From assembly GCA_904063045.1 (NCBI GenBank), contig CAJFCJ010000005.1, forward strand, positions 961,167 to 1,025,166: DNA of 64,000 nucleotides, given 5' to 3'. The notes beneath the pieces are model-generated. The model worked only from the letters and a program-made list of their open reading frames with translations. It searched no databases and was not told the DNA's origin. The stretch comes from Dimorphilus gyrociliatus. Its lineage: Eukaryota; Annelida; Polychaeta; Dinophilidae. Positions 48,301 through 60,942 of the stretch are shown one piece after another; position 1 is the stretch's first letter; each line of letters starts with the position of its first letter. Position numbers and translations under genes: made by a program.

Positions 48301-51300
48301 CGTTTCGAAAACTTGGCTTTCAATAAATCGATAGACAATGAAACAACCTATAGGGAAGGAGGTTACAGCGTTTTTTTTTGTTTTTGTTTTTGTTGTTGTT
48401 ATTGTTTAATACTAGTTTTATAACAAATGAAAGCATTGGCTTTATTGATACAATTGTAAAAATGAATTTGGCCTTAGAAACTTGCGGGGCAATAACCCAA
48501 CAGATTTACTCAATACAGGTTAAATTTGTTGTAAAACAAGATATGTTTTGAGTATTCAGTACGCCTCTTAATAGATCTCTCTTTCTCTCTCTCTCCTTCT
48601 TTCTTTCTTTTTTTCTTTCTATCCTTCTCTTCTGTTATTTATGAACAGCTCTCTACATATTGGTTATTTTTAAAATTCTAGTAAATCACCTTTAAAAATA
48701 GAAAATATACTAAAGTTTGTTAAACTATTGACTTTAGGCTTATTTTGTTTTTAAATATTATCTATACTGTTTATATAAAATTTGTGAATAGAGGAGATAA
48801 CAGCGACTGAGAGAGAAAGTTTAATTTTCAAATATAAGCCTATGAAATTAATGAAACAAGCATAACTAGACTTGAAGGTTTTAATAGAATTTGCTCTCAT
48901 TTTCGAGTGTATTATATATGGCATTTAAAAATATTGAAACACAATTGAATGGAAGAGAAGAACATATTGGTTTATGGCTAAACCCTAAGACACTAAAGCA
49001 CTGATTTTTGGTCACTCAATGATCTAGATCCTGTTTATAGACTATATGCTGTATTATTTTTGCTTCTCTAGATCAAACAAAAATTGTTCAATAAAGCTTT
49101 CTATTAATTCTGAATGGCTAATTGTGCTTCCATTTTTATTTTCAAGTTTCTTTTCTCACTCTGTGAAGAATATATCAAGGCATGAATCTTTATCAACATA
49201 AGAAAATATTTTCTGAGGAAAAACTTCAAATTTTCTAAGATTGGAAGTGGGCTTTGAACTTTAAATTGGTTAAATCACGCTGACGTACTACATTTTCCAC
49301 TTAGAGTCGATCATAATCAACCAAGTTTTAAAAATACAAGGACTTGAAAGATAACCGAGATTTGGATAGAATTTCATACAAATTATTTATATTCCTTATC
49401 ATATTCAATATTTCTACAAAGAATAGATTATCATGTGATAAACTTCAATAGTTAGGTGAGATTACAGTAATATCGGCATCGTCTAGCAGCGTTTTTTCAG
49501 AAATTCATGGCTATCTTTTTAGTAGATAATCGAGTTAAAAAAAAATTAAAAAAGCTTAACAATTGGTCAAACAAGCAAAAAAAATCTGAATAGTTGAGCA
49601 GCCACTCCCTCAACGATAATTAACCCTTATGAATAATAAACGTGGGGCAGCTTTGTACGTCTTCAGAAATTTTAAGAGAGTGAGGGAAAAGACGCTTCTT
49701 AATTATAAAATACAAAAAAGGAACACTTTATCTATAAAAAAAATTCTCTTTATATCGATTAACTTTCTCAATTGTTATTCAATTGAATTTTATTAGTTAA
49801 GAAAATGAAGATGATAAAGATGCTGACAATAATGATGACGATGAAGAAAAAAAGGCTTTGCATTCTCATAATTTAATTTTAAAACGTTTTGTTTGTTTGT
49901 TTCACAAGAGATAATAGAAATATTATTAAATTAATCAATTAAAAACAAAAAAAGAATAAAATCAGAAAATAATAAAGTATCATTAAGCAATTCCTTTCTC
50001 TCTTTAATCGACTGAATATCGGTTGGTATTTGCTTATTTAAGAAGAAAAAAGATTATAAAATTTGCAAGGCTAATTGATTTTTTTTTAAGATTACTTAAA
50101 ATATTTATATTTTAAGAAAATCCTATAAAAATTATCTGTATTGCAAAGGGGAAGAGAAGGGGAGGGAGGGAGAGAAAAGGGATAAAGTGCTAAATAAGCA
50201 TATCTTTCTTTATTGCATATCATTCCACTTTTGTACTTTGGACAAGCACTATCGATAGAGATTGTAATATTCAATTAAACTGTATTTACATTACTTTTTT
50301 TTTACTATCAATATTAAATCTTCTATATTTAATATATATTTAATGTACAGTATATTTTAATAACTGCAAACAAAAAAAAGGTTGCTTTAAAAAAAAAATG
50401 AAAAAAAAATGCCACTTTGGACTATTGCTACTCCTACAATTTATTTAATTAGCCTTATCGACGAGATAACGTCACTAAGCGGTTTAAGAAACAATAAATT
50501 TTTTAAATTTTGATTAAAGAGATGATAAATCATAAATGAAATATTAGTAATTAGCTGTTTTATATCATTCTAATTAAGTAAATTATTTTATAGATGAATA
50601 GAAAGAAAGAAAAATAAATAAAACGACATTTCAATGAAACGTTAATTCAAAATTATTAAAATGTAGATAAAGAGTGAAAATATCTTAAATATTTATTAAT
50701 TTCTACATAGAAAACATGAAAATAAACACTTATTTACATGAAAATAAATAGATTTATTAACTATTAAGATAATATCATTATCCTAAAAATAGATTATTAC
50801 TATTATTATATCTATTAGCTAAAATATTCAAATGTATATATAAAGGACTATCCTTTTATTATTTTATAACTAATTTTTATATCCATTTTTGCCATTTATC
50901 AATACTTATAAATTCATTAAATGCAAAAACAGACCTCTTTATCATTTTTTTCAGCTCATGGTTTCTTAATTAATAATTACATAAATTTTATGGTTAATAT
51001 CACTTTCTATTTTTAAGTAGTCTTTCTTAATTCTATACTTGAAAAATATGTATATATATATTTTAACTTATTAATTAAAATAAAGAAAAGTTTTAGTGTT
51101 ATTGTTAATCTATTATTGTGCATGATCAGCAAATTTTTCTATAAGAATTAGGAGATAAATTTTTACAAAAGGTGCAAAAGAGTATATATATAATTGATAA
51201 ATAATTTACATTTTCTGATTGGTCATGAGAAAAGAGTTTGAATAATTAACATATCAACTCAATTTGTACATAAAAATTATCAACAAACAAGGAGTGTTTA

Positions 51301-54300
51301 GGAGAATAGAAATATTTTTTTACCCAAAAAACAAATAATGATATTATTGATAAAAGAATGTCAAGTTGGTAGAAATATCAACTTTTTTAAAAGTTGACGC
51401 TTTTAAAATATTCTTTAAACTGCCCACGTAAGAAATTTTTTAGCTTAAATGTACACTTATAGATAAAATGAAAGATAGTTATCTTACAAAAAATACTTGA
51501 TAACATGTATATATTTTATCAGTATATACAGTTTATATATATATATATATATAGTATATATATATAGATATAGATATTTATCATATATTAATTTTTTTTC
51601 TCCTTCATTCCTTTTGAACGTTTCAATTTTGAACTGTTCAATTTTTTAAGATTCTTAACGAGTCTAAAGTTTATGACAAGCTGGGGTTGCTTAGAGACTA
51701 AGTACATCCCACGAAACAAAAGATTTTTTCTTCATAAAATAGTCACAAAATATCAATACAATTATTGAGTTTGTAGCTCTGTGAACAAACTACACTATCA
51801 TTAAACCTCATTCCTCAACATGAAAAGAGAAATTATTACAATCTATCAATAAAACTCACCTTGCTCGAAACCTTGTAAATAACAAACATAACAACATTCC
51901 GTTTTTTTTCCTTTTTTGAATTAATTAATTAATTAGTTAGCTTTCATTTGTTAATCTTATTTCCTTTTTAATTCTTAATTTGGACAAGTTTGCTTTTCAA
52001 TATTTTTTTAAATATATATACTTTAGTGTAGATATTTTTTAAATAGATAAAGTACTGATCAGATCTATATTTCATAAATTAAAGGGGTACAAAAAATCCT
52101 TTGAAAAGTCTAAGTAAATGACAAGTACAATCATGTCAACCTAGATTTCATTCAAAAGTGAACCTTTTCTCAATTTAAGTGAGCAGGACAAGAAAATCTA
52201 AAAATGGATATGATAAAGAAGTGTCTATTCCGGTAGTTACTTGTATGCTAAACAAGAGTTTTCAACTTAAACTTTTATATGGTTATGCTATTTGATATAC
52301 TATTAAATCGCTTCTTTCATGTTAAATAAGCACATAAATTCAACATTAAATAAGTGAACAGACAAAAAATATCGTTGGTAGATTATCAAATAAACAATGT
52401 CAATTACAAAGCAAAGAGCAAGACAAATGTTTAGTCAGTAAGCTCTTTAAATTGATCGAACAAACGCGCCCTGTTTGAGTAAGACGGCATGATAAAGAAC
52501 ATTGTAATAATTATAATCTACAATGAATTGATCTGGTAGATTTACGTAGGGAAAAAAACTTGTACAAACCTCAGTTGCTCTTGGAGAACGCTTAGGTGAC
52601 GTGTCCGCTTTACCATATCTGAAGATCAAAAACTATTATTAAAATAACTGTTAAAAAAAAAACAAAACAATTTTATATACAGTATATATCCATATATTAA
52701 GTATATATGTATATATAAAACCTCAGATATTACGAGAGGGGATTATCAAGTATTGGGATTGGTTTTTAGTGGATTGAACTTGGTATTAGTTTATTCAAAA
52801 ATTCTATATTATGTATCGTCATGTTTCTTTTGCATGTAAATACGTAAACTATGGAGTTTTCGAAATTTGTATACATTTCTATTCTCTCTTAACATTGCTT
52901 TGTTAAATAATTCAGTAGAAAAGAGTAATAGTTTACTCGTTAATTCACCATTCATATCAAACCGGATTATATGTAATAATAAACAAATAGGTAAAGGAGT
53001 TTAGAATTACGTCATAAAGGTGAAATACAACATTATGATTAAAGAACAAAACAGCAAGATTTCTTATCCAATCCTTCCCCTCCCCTCACAACCGCCACCA
53101 CCACGACTATCACTGATTGACGTAGACTTTTTAAAATTGTTCTCTCTTTTCCACTCTAAGGGTAATACAGTGTAAGAGACAAAATGTTTTCTTTCACTTA
53201 ATCATATAGAAGAATACTCGTTTTGGTTACCTCCCGCTATCCTTCTCTTTTTACTAGTTTATCGTAATTGAATTTTTGAATTTAATCTGAATAAAAAGAG
53301 GAGTAAGGAGTGCAAAAGAAACATTACGAAGAGCGTAATTATTCTCTTGGGTAATCTCCTCTAGAAAATATCGTTTTCAACTTATTGAAATTTCTCTATG
53401 AATAAGTAAATCTTATCTCTTTACGTAAATATCCAATTAGAAAGGATATATATATATATATATATATATACAGTATATTAACTTTTCACAATTTCAACTA
53501 TAAACAGTAACGTTTATGTTAATTTGGTTACTCTTTTTTTATTCTAATTGCTATCTTATCAGATCTAAAGATGAAAAAGTATTGAATAACGTTTTTTGAT
53601 GATTACCATTCATTGAACAAAATTTTCCTCGTATAAGGCGTTGTTAACCTCTTCGCTTACGGATTTACTAGTATAGAAAGAAATTTTTTTTCCCTTTAAT
53701 ATCAAAAGAATACTTAACAGCTACAGTTAATCGTTTAATAGAGTTAAGGAACTGTTGTGAAAAGCTTGCATTGTTAACCATATTCTAGATCACAACATGA
53801 AAATATACATTCCTACTATATACAGTAAGCAAATATACCCTTTTCTTTCCTCTTTATAATATTTAATTAGTATTTACAAGTTGTTAAATCACGGGAGGTA
53901 TACTTTCATTGTTTTCTATCTTAATCGATTTTCTATTAAACGATATATGTATAACTAACACAACGGTATTTATATTTATGCTTAATGGAAATAGTATACT
54001 CAATGTTAGTTTATCTTGACTAAATTAATGGAACATTTATAAAAGTGACAAGAAAATTCTTTTAAAACTTACTCTATTCCTTTCCTGAATTTCTCTCCTC
54101 CCACTGCTACGTAGCTTTTTCCTGACGAAGCAAAATCTTCCAACTGATCCAAATCGGTTATGGTTGTTCCTCCGACGGGAGTTCGAATACTCCTTACGGC
54201 TACACGTGCGCTAATTGCTCCAGTTACGAAATTAAGGAATGAATCGAAATTCCGTGTTCGTCTCCGATTTATGACAACATTTTTTCCCATAAACCGCTTA

Positions 54301-54365
54301 TCACCGTTGCGGAAGACGTGAATTATCTTTGCTTTTTCTGGCTGAGAAAATATTGCAGAGTCCAT
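42305..54365 (-). CDS. DCDC2-like protein with two doublecortin domains and a long acidic tail
   Basis: Thirteen minus-strand exons: 54365-54073, 52618-52570, 51871-51860, 47864-47785, 47715-47597, 47422-47257, 47113-46970, 46844-46753, 46661-46537, 43933-43841, 43740-43648, 43576-43442, 43114-42305; 2211 nt, 736 residues, in frame throughout. DCX domain 1 (about 13-97) has HVFRNGD, ARVAVRSI and SYVAVGGEKF; DCX domain 2 (about 137-232) has VYTNGQDW and KYVAVGREGF. The SSKVRPVEH...VSGR linker before domain 2 matches the DCDC2 branch as I remember it. From about residue 289 the protein is Glu/Asp/Gln-rich and probably disordered; the 269-residue last exon is almost wholly acidic. DCX domains bind tubulin, and DCDC2 proteins sit on ciliary axonemes, so a role in cilia or sensory cells is likely. 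Introns of 4.0, 2.6 and 1.5 kb contrast with the compact neighbours. Confidence 0.88.
44965..45002. repeat. (TTC)n-(TC)n microsatellite
   Basis: Compound pyrimidine repeat within a large intron of the doublecortin gene. Confidence 0.9.
51860..51871 (-). other. 12-nt microexon of the doublecortin gene
   Basis: The minus strand shows an acceptor TTATTTACAAG, 12 coding bases for VSSK, and a strong donor GTGAGTTTT. Inclusion keeps phase 0 on both sides. The following exon starts V-R-P-V-E-H, so the joined S-K-V-x-P-V-x-H resembles the DCDC2 linker better than the version without it. It is symmetric and so could be skipped. Confidence 0.6.
53448..53476. repeat. (TA)n run with TATACAGTATA
   Basis: TA dinucleotides ending in TATACAGTATA, in intron 1 of the doublecortin gene. 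One of many places where this motif sits at the edge of a TA run. Confidence 0.85.
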
Positions 54366-54447
54366 GGCTAGTTCGGATAGAGGAACGACAACGAACAGTT
54401 TTCGCGCGCTTCCTAAGGTCTATTGGTCTAAACCTTTCTGCGTAGCG

Positions 54448-54461
54448 GTTGCTATTGTTTT
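54448..54461 (+). promoter_or_regulatory. Possible RFX X-box (half-site strong) at the doublecortin promoter
   Basis: GTTGCTATTGTTTT, 83 bp upstream of the doublecortin ATG. The left half GTTGCTAT fits the X-box consensus GTHDYYATRRNAAC exactly; the right half is poor. RFX factors drive ciliary genes, which suits a DCDC2-type gene, but the match is partial. Confidence 0.3.
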
Positions 54462-54486
54462 AGAAACAAAATTGATTTATAATTTC

Positions 54487-54525
54487 AAAATGGCGGGTTT
54501 GAAACATTAATCCAACCGCCATTTT
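54487..54525. promoter_or_regulatory. Inverted pair of YY1-like sites
   Basis: AAAATGGCGG (54487-54496) and its exact reverse complement CCGCCATTTT (54516-54525) are separated by 19 bp, about 120-160 bp upstream of the doublecortin ATG. The core AATGGCGG resembles YY1/Pho sites that are common near animal transcription starts. Confidence 0.35.
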
Positions 54526-56679
54526 ATTAGTTTAATACATTAACTACAATACTTTGTGCTAATTTTGTAAATACAGGTAACCAAGCAACTAAGATAAACT
54601 TCTAATGAAGATGATGAGAAAGAAACACACCTTAATAAAGTTTAGCTATTAAAGGCTAGCTATAAAGTTTAGCAAATGTAACAATTTTTCCCTTTTAATC
54701 TACAATTAAGTGTAACTTTTTGAAAAAACTTTGTCAGCATTTTAGAAGATTAGTAAAAGTTAACATAAAAAGACCATTTAACTTTTCATAAATAACTCAA
54801 TAGCACATAAACAGATATGGAGATAACGTAGGAGAAATTCTTTATTTGACTGATAGATGTAAACTAGATATTATATATCTAATGTATATAGAAGATATTG
54901 ATACTTTTGTTTTTAGTGCGCTTATTACGTCTATTTGATAATCATTTTATATTAATAGTTTTTAAAAAACTTATTATGCTATAGGTGTCACTAGCTGAAA
55001 AAGCCAACGGACGTCATATTGTACATTTAATTTGTAGTCTATATATTGATCAAATAGTATTGTCTGAATTGACTTGTATCCGGAAAATGATCATACGCCT
55101 ATCATATTTCAGTTGTTTGTCGACATTTTCCGCAATAAAACACTTTTTATTTGGTAAATAAAGATTTATGAATATATATAGGTTTATACATATATATATA
55201 TATGTTATAATAATATAATAATCACAAATCAAAGATATTAGTTAAGAGAGGAAACATAAGAAAAGTATTAATGATATAGGGAAAGAAAACGAGGAAAGAG
55301 AATCAAGTCACTTTATTTATCAAAAAGCAACATCAACGAATCTTTTAGTATTCGGCCTTTAAAAACAATAAAATAGTAATAAAAAATTTACAGCTGTTGA
55401 AAATTTAAGCCAAGAGTTTCTCTACTTTTCTTGACTATGTTTTTATTATTGTTTTTAAAGTTTTAAGGTTGAAATTCAATAGATTTCTAGAGAAACGAAT
55501 GACAATAACAAAACATAATAATAGCAATTACATACAAACATATACAACTACTTACTATTCTTCGAGTACCGGAAATAAAGTATTTTATTCTAATATACGA
55601 TATATAACTATACACGACCTCCCTTTACTACAAAATGATCACGACCTTATGAAAAGTAAGTTGTTAGTTTTATATGACACTCGATCGGTTGTATTTTGTA
55701 TAGAAAGCGAAAATAACTTTCGTGTTATTGATTAAGCAAAATGTTCAACTAACAATGAAGAAAGTTAGAAATAGCAAATTTTTCTTAATAATCTACTTGG
55801 AATCAATAAGTTGTTGAAATAGATGATTTTATTTAATATTTAAAATAGCAATATACAGTTTATCTAATGTATAAGGATTATATAATATTTAATCTAGTTT
55901 GTCATATAATTAAAATTCAACGGGGGTAGTTAATCGTTTAAAAATTGAATAGTAGTTTTATTGAATATATTGAAAGCTAGCCCTAAGGGTTAGGTCATTC
56001 TCTTTTTGGTTGAAACAACTTTTCTGTTTTCGTGAGGCTTTTAGTTCAACCTTGACTGACCTTGATTTTATGTTTTCAAATTATTTTTTTACTACTCTCT
56101 CTTCTTCTTCTTCTTCTTCGTAAATTTCAAACATACAATTAATTTGTTCATTTTACAACCAATTACAAAAGCAATGAAATAAAAGCGCCAAACTTGGAGC
56201 CTAATAAAAGATAAAGAATTCTTGTTTTCTTCAGTTTTATAGAGGTGATAATAAAAAGAAACTGCGCCGATATTCTTGGAAATTATAAAGAATAGAATTC
56301 ACTTCGATGGTGATTCACTTCAAACTAATCAATAAATTAAATAGAAGGGATATATAAGGTAATTTTTATCAATATAACAGATAAATAGAACTTAAAGCTC
56401 TTTTGTAATATTAAATAAGAAATTTAATAAATTTATTACTGATTACGTAATAGCAATATATTAATTTTATTAATTTAGTTGTTTATACTGATAGCAAATT
56501 AGTTTTGATAATGCCATCTGGATTCTTTATAAACCATTGACTTTTTATAATACAAGTTCAAAAGGAAAGAGCTCAATTAAAATTAATCTATTCAATTAAT
56601 TATTATAGATATGGCATAGTACATGCATACTCGACTAGAGAATAGAAACCAAAGCACTCTTTCAGGGAGAGGAAAGCAC

Positions 56680-56702
56680 GGGGGGAGGGGAGGGGAGGGG
56701 GG
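56680..56702 (+). other. G-quadruplex-forming motif
   Basis: Four runs of 4-6 G separated by single A residues, on the plus strand. This meets the usual G4 pattern and is striking in such AT-rich DNA. Formation in the cell is inferred. Confidence 0.7.
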
Positions 56703-58414
56703 AGATGGAGAAAATTAACGTCGCACTCTGTGTTCAATTTAAAGATTGATAACTAAGGAAAAAAATCTTAATTGCTATTGTATTTTCTAATCGAATCGAT
56801 AACTTAAACGACTACTCCCCTAATAATGGTCTCTCTTTATTAGTTGGTAAAGCTAAGCTCTTCAAACTATATAACTTTTTAATGGCGAACCTCTCGAGAT
56901 TCATTCGCCCATTTTCCATCTTTATCTACTATTGTAATATAAAGACAATATACGTTTCCCTATCAACAGCGCAATTCTAAACTGAATCTTTGTTTTCGCT
57001 TGATTAATTTCAAACAGATTTTTTACCGTAATTAAGTTTTATTTAATTATAACCTATAAAGACATGATATATTCGATATTTTAATTGTTTGTCACGCGAA
57101 TAAATATTAAATACCCCTAGTGATAAATAACTAAACAAGAAAACATGGATTAAACTGGCTAGGCTTAATAAAAAAGAAAGAATTAAATATAGACATCGTC
57201 TCGTCATAAATTAATAGGAAACTACTTGAAAATAATCATAATTTTTCTTTCAATCAAGGATCAATCATGAAACATATTTAAAGTAGAACCGAAGTAAAAA
57301 GGTTAAAAGGAGATATAAATCAGAAAGAAATATTACGGGACCTGCTATGTTTACTCATTAATTATGCGAAAAGCACGTAGAACATATCGTTACGGCCTGT
57401 ACATTTCTACATTTATGAACATTCATATTTTACTAAACTACTCTCAAATGAAACTCTTCTCTGCGGGAGAGAAACATACTGAAATAGAGAATATTCTAAT
57501 GAAACAATAATTTACTTGACATTGACATGAAATTGAAACAGTTTACTTATTAATTACCTATGGCTTAAGTCAAAAACGTCAATTAAACCAATTAAATTAC
57601 CGTAACTTAATAAAGAAACAATAAGCCGTAGATTTTACATAATTTTCTTATCTAATTAGCATACTACTAAGCGTTTATTAAGATAATCGAACCAAAAAGA
57701 ATATTTTTTACAGCTATTTTCATTCAGAAAGTTATAAACAAAGAGTGACGTAGATGGAAAAGAATCTATAAATGTAACAGTTCCTTTCGGTGTTTAGTTG
57801 TATTCATTCTAAATAGAACAGTGCAAAAATAGGTGAGTATAGTCGTTCGATACACTTCCTCTTTAATTAAACTAAACGGCCTCAGGCTTTTTTAGGTTTA
57901 TAAAGTTTTTTCTACAATGACTTGTAATGCTTCTATTGTTTGTAACGTAAAAAACAGGGACCATTCTTTCTATTCCACAGTTTCCATATCGCTGAAATTC
58001 TTTCTTTATTTCTTTTTTAATTTGGTGTCAGCTTTGAAAAAGATTAGTTAAAATATATGCGTCAGATGGCGTTTCGTTTTTATGTAGGTTGAGGATTATA
58101 GCTAAAAAAGAGATAAAAAACTAGAAAATAAGTAAGATATACAGTTATAATCTGCTAGAGTTGCTATTCCTATATAGTAGGCCTATAGGTTATAAAACCT
58201 TATATTAACAGTTTGTAAACGAACCGTGTATGTTTATCTTTTAACTTATAAAAGAGAAAAGAAAGAAAGGAATGAAGCGGTCCAAGAAGAACTAGGCAAA
58301 CTTTGATAGTCTTAAGGTAAACGAAAACACATGTACGTATGTAAATTCCTGTTTTGTCATATTCTCCACGGAGCAGAAAATAGAATATACAAAGATTTTC
58401 TTTGTTCTTACATA

Positions 58415-58428
58415 TCGACAGATGGCGC
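58415..58428 (+). promoter_or_regulatory. CTCF-like motif
   Basis: TCGACAGATGGCGC keeps the CAGATGGCGC core with a weaker 5' part. A related word, GTCAGATGGCG, occurs 350 bp to the left (58061). Confidence 0.3.
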
Positions 58429-59192
58429 ATTACAAATTAAATTCTTAGCTTATTTATATATACATATAAGATAACTATATATTTAAGTAGATTGCGATAA
58501 ATCGTAACTTTATAGCCGCTAAAATGAGAAGAATACTAATGAACTGTCTATTTACAAAAGTAATTCCAATGCACAAATATAAATCTAATTAATAAAGTAA
58601 GTTACAATTGGAAAATACCAAACTTTACTCTAAACAATCTTAATCTGAACAAAAAGCTGCTAATCCGCTCTCCCTCCCCCCTCCTCCTTCTCCTCAACAC
58701 AAAAGATAAACATACACCTCTCAAGCGCTAACTGGCATTTTAAAGTGTTACTTGTACAATCTACTCTTTTTGTCTGTATTGACAGTTTTATTTTTGGGTT
58801 CAAAAATAAAAAAAAAACACTTTATTTAATTATAGAAGGAAAAAAAACTTCAATGTGGCGCCATATTGAACTTTGAATAATGTTTTTCTTTAAAAATAGT
58901 TAAATTCTTATTATTATTTTATTTATTTAAATAAGAAAAAGAAGAAGAAGAGGAAGAGAAAAGCAAATTTTTCTCCTTTTAATAAAAGTTTAAAAGGTTT
59001 TCTACTTTTTGATCTCATTGTAAGAACATTCCTACATGAATAGATCTGAAATAATTGCGTTCAAAAATGTAACCTATGCTCCCGAAGATGGCAGCACAAT
59101 TCATTATTACCTGCTAGGCTACGCCTCAAAAACGCCAGCTTTTTAGTATAAATCTACCCCCCAAAGCATTTAAGCTTCGTAATTTGATATTT

Positions 59193-59306
59193 ATGAACCA
59201 CATAACCTGCACGCAAAGCTCCATCAAAACTAACTACGCCCTTCACTTAAATAAAACAGATGTAGAATCCAGCTGTCACGTCCAACCGCTGCCCATTATC
59301 AATCAA
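59193..59306 (+). CDS. Weak candidate first exon, product unknown
   Basis: An ATG at 59193 opens 38 codons with a balanced composition (start MNHITCTQSS, end PIINQ) and local GC above background, ending exactly at a consensus donor GTAAGT. No acceptor-exon partner was identified downstream in the window and no domain is recognised. It could be a real first exon or chance. Confidence 0.15.
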
Positions 59307-60450
59307 GTAAGTTATTCATGCTTGAAAAGAAAATTGCCCTACGCTTGTTTACTGTGTCCAAGAAACTACTCTATTATTATTCCGCCTCATCTGTTACGCA
59401 ATCGGTAAAAATAGGCCTAATCAAACTGGCATTCAATCTAATGCCAATCTAGATAATCTCGAGTGGTCAGCAGGGAAGCGGCTTGATTGAGCTTTATCTC
59501 GAGAAGGGAGTCAAGAAGCTTTAGGAGGTCGCTATATTTCCCTAAGGGTAGCTATACACAGGCCCCGGTTTGCCCCAAACAAAATACTTTCTTCCAGACG
59601 TAATCAGTATAATAAAAAAAGACTTATTACCCTAAATAAGTAAAGAGAAACGATAAAAAAAACTGTAACATATCAATGTTATTCTCTTCCTTTTCATACT
59701 TTTTTAAAAAGTTAACATTAATAAATTTATAACAAAAAAAAATCTTTAAATGTCAAACAAATTAACATTCTAACTCATCTTTTTTTCCTCATTTTCAATT
59801 AATAATAATCTCTGTAAAACAAATAACGTATAAAATAACAAATAGGTTGACTTTCATCATTCGCATTCCTACAAATCGACTTCTTGAAGGAACTTTTCGA
59901 AAGGAAAAACACGAAACTCTTGAGTATTACAGGTACAGAATAAATAAATAATACAACTAACGGTTACGGAAGATTTGAATATGATACGAAGATAAAGACT
60001 CTATTTCTACTCAGGCGAACTATTCTTAGGCCTAGAAGGATGTAAATAAAATATTTTCATAGCTTAACGAGCTTTTGTAAAGATATTGAATTACTTATAC
60101 AGTTATATATACAGTATATATATTCCCTGGCAAACAGTAGACTTCAATCAATCATCCGCCTGTTTGTTGTTTGCATTAAATCCAAATATTAGATCAATAA
60201 TGCAAACGCGACTAAGAGTTTGTCTATTCGTCCAATTTATTTCTCATTGTCCTGCTTAACTTATACTTTATTTGTCTGGTCAATTGGTTAAACAGTTTAA
60301 ACACGGTTCTCTTCCATTTAACATCTGAATTCATTAAACTCCAATAATCACTTAGCCTACTAATAAACATATATATTATCTATATTCCATATTATAGAGC
60401 TGTGTTTTTATTTTATCGCTCAATTCGCTTTATTTGTTCACTTGACTAAG

Positions 60451-60660
60451 TGAAGTGAAGAAGAAAAGAAAAGAAAGAAGACAGAGAGAGAGAGAGTGAG
60501 TGAGAGGGTGAGAGGGTGGAGGAAACCAAGTAAAAAAGTCTAGACGGAGAAGGCGCCAGAAAGGGAGAGCGAAGAAAGGTAAGGTAAGGGGGGAAAGGAA
60601 TTAATAACTGAATAAGAGAACTAGCAAAAGAGGAGGGAAATGAAACCAGATCAGGTAACT
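60451..60660. repeat. Purine-rich low-complexity tract
   Basis: Mixed GAA, GAAAA, GA, GAGAGGGT units, strongly purine-biased on the plus strand. Confidence 0.8.
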
Positions 60661-60917
60661 ACTTAGCCCAAGTAAAAAAATCTCTAATTTCGATTAAGAG
60701 TTTTTTTTTAAAAAAAAAACATTTTACTATTTATTTATTTATTATTAAAGAAAACTTTCTATAAAGTTTTATTTCGAGAATAAAATTAGGGTCAACAAAG
60801 TTTAATCAAGTTTCTTTTGAGTCTAAAAAAATAAACCCTTACCAAAAATCTTTCATTATAAGAAAATAAGTGTTTTGAATAGAATGAAAAAGAATTGATA
60901 TCAGAGGGAAGGGAATG

Positions 60918-60942
60918 GAAGAAGAAGAAGAAGAAGAAGAAG
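60918..60942. repeat. (GAA)8 microsatellite
   Basis: Pure GAA trinucleotide repeat. Confidence 0.95.

Noticed and set aside
54069-54365. Doublecortin exon as a separate single-domain gene
   Set aside because: It ends in a consensus donor GTAAGT and splices in frame to twelve further exons including a second DCX domain.
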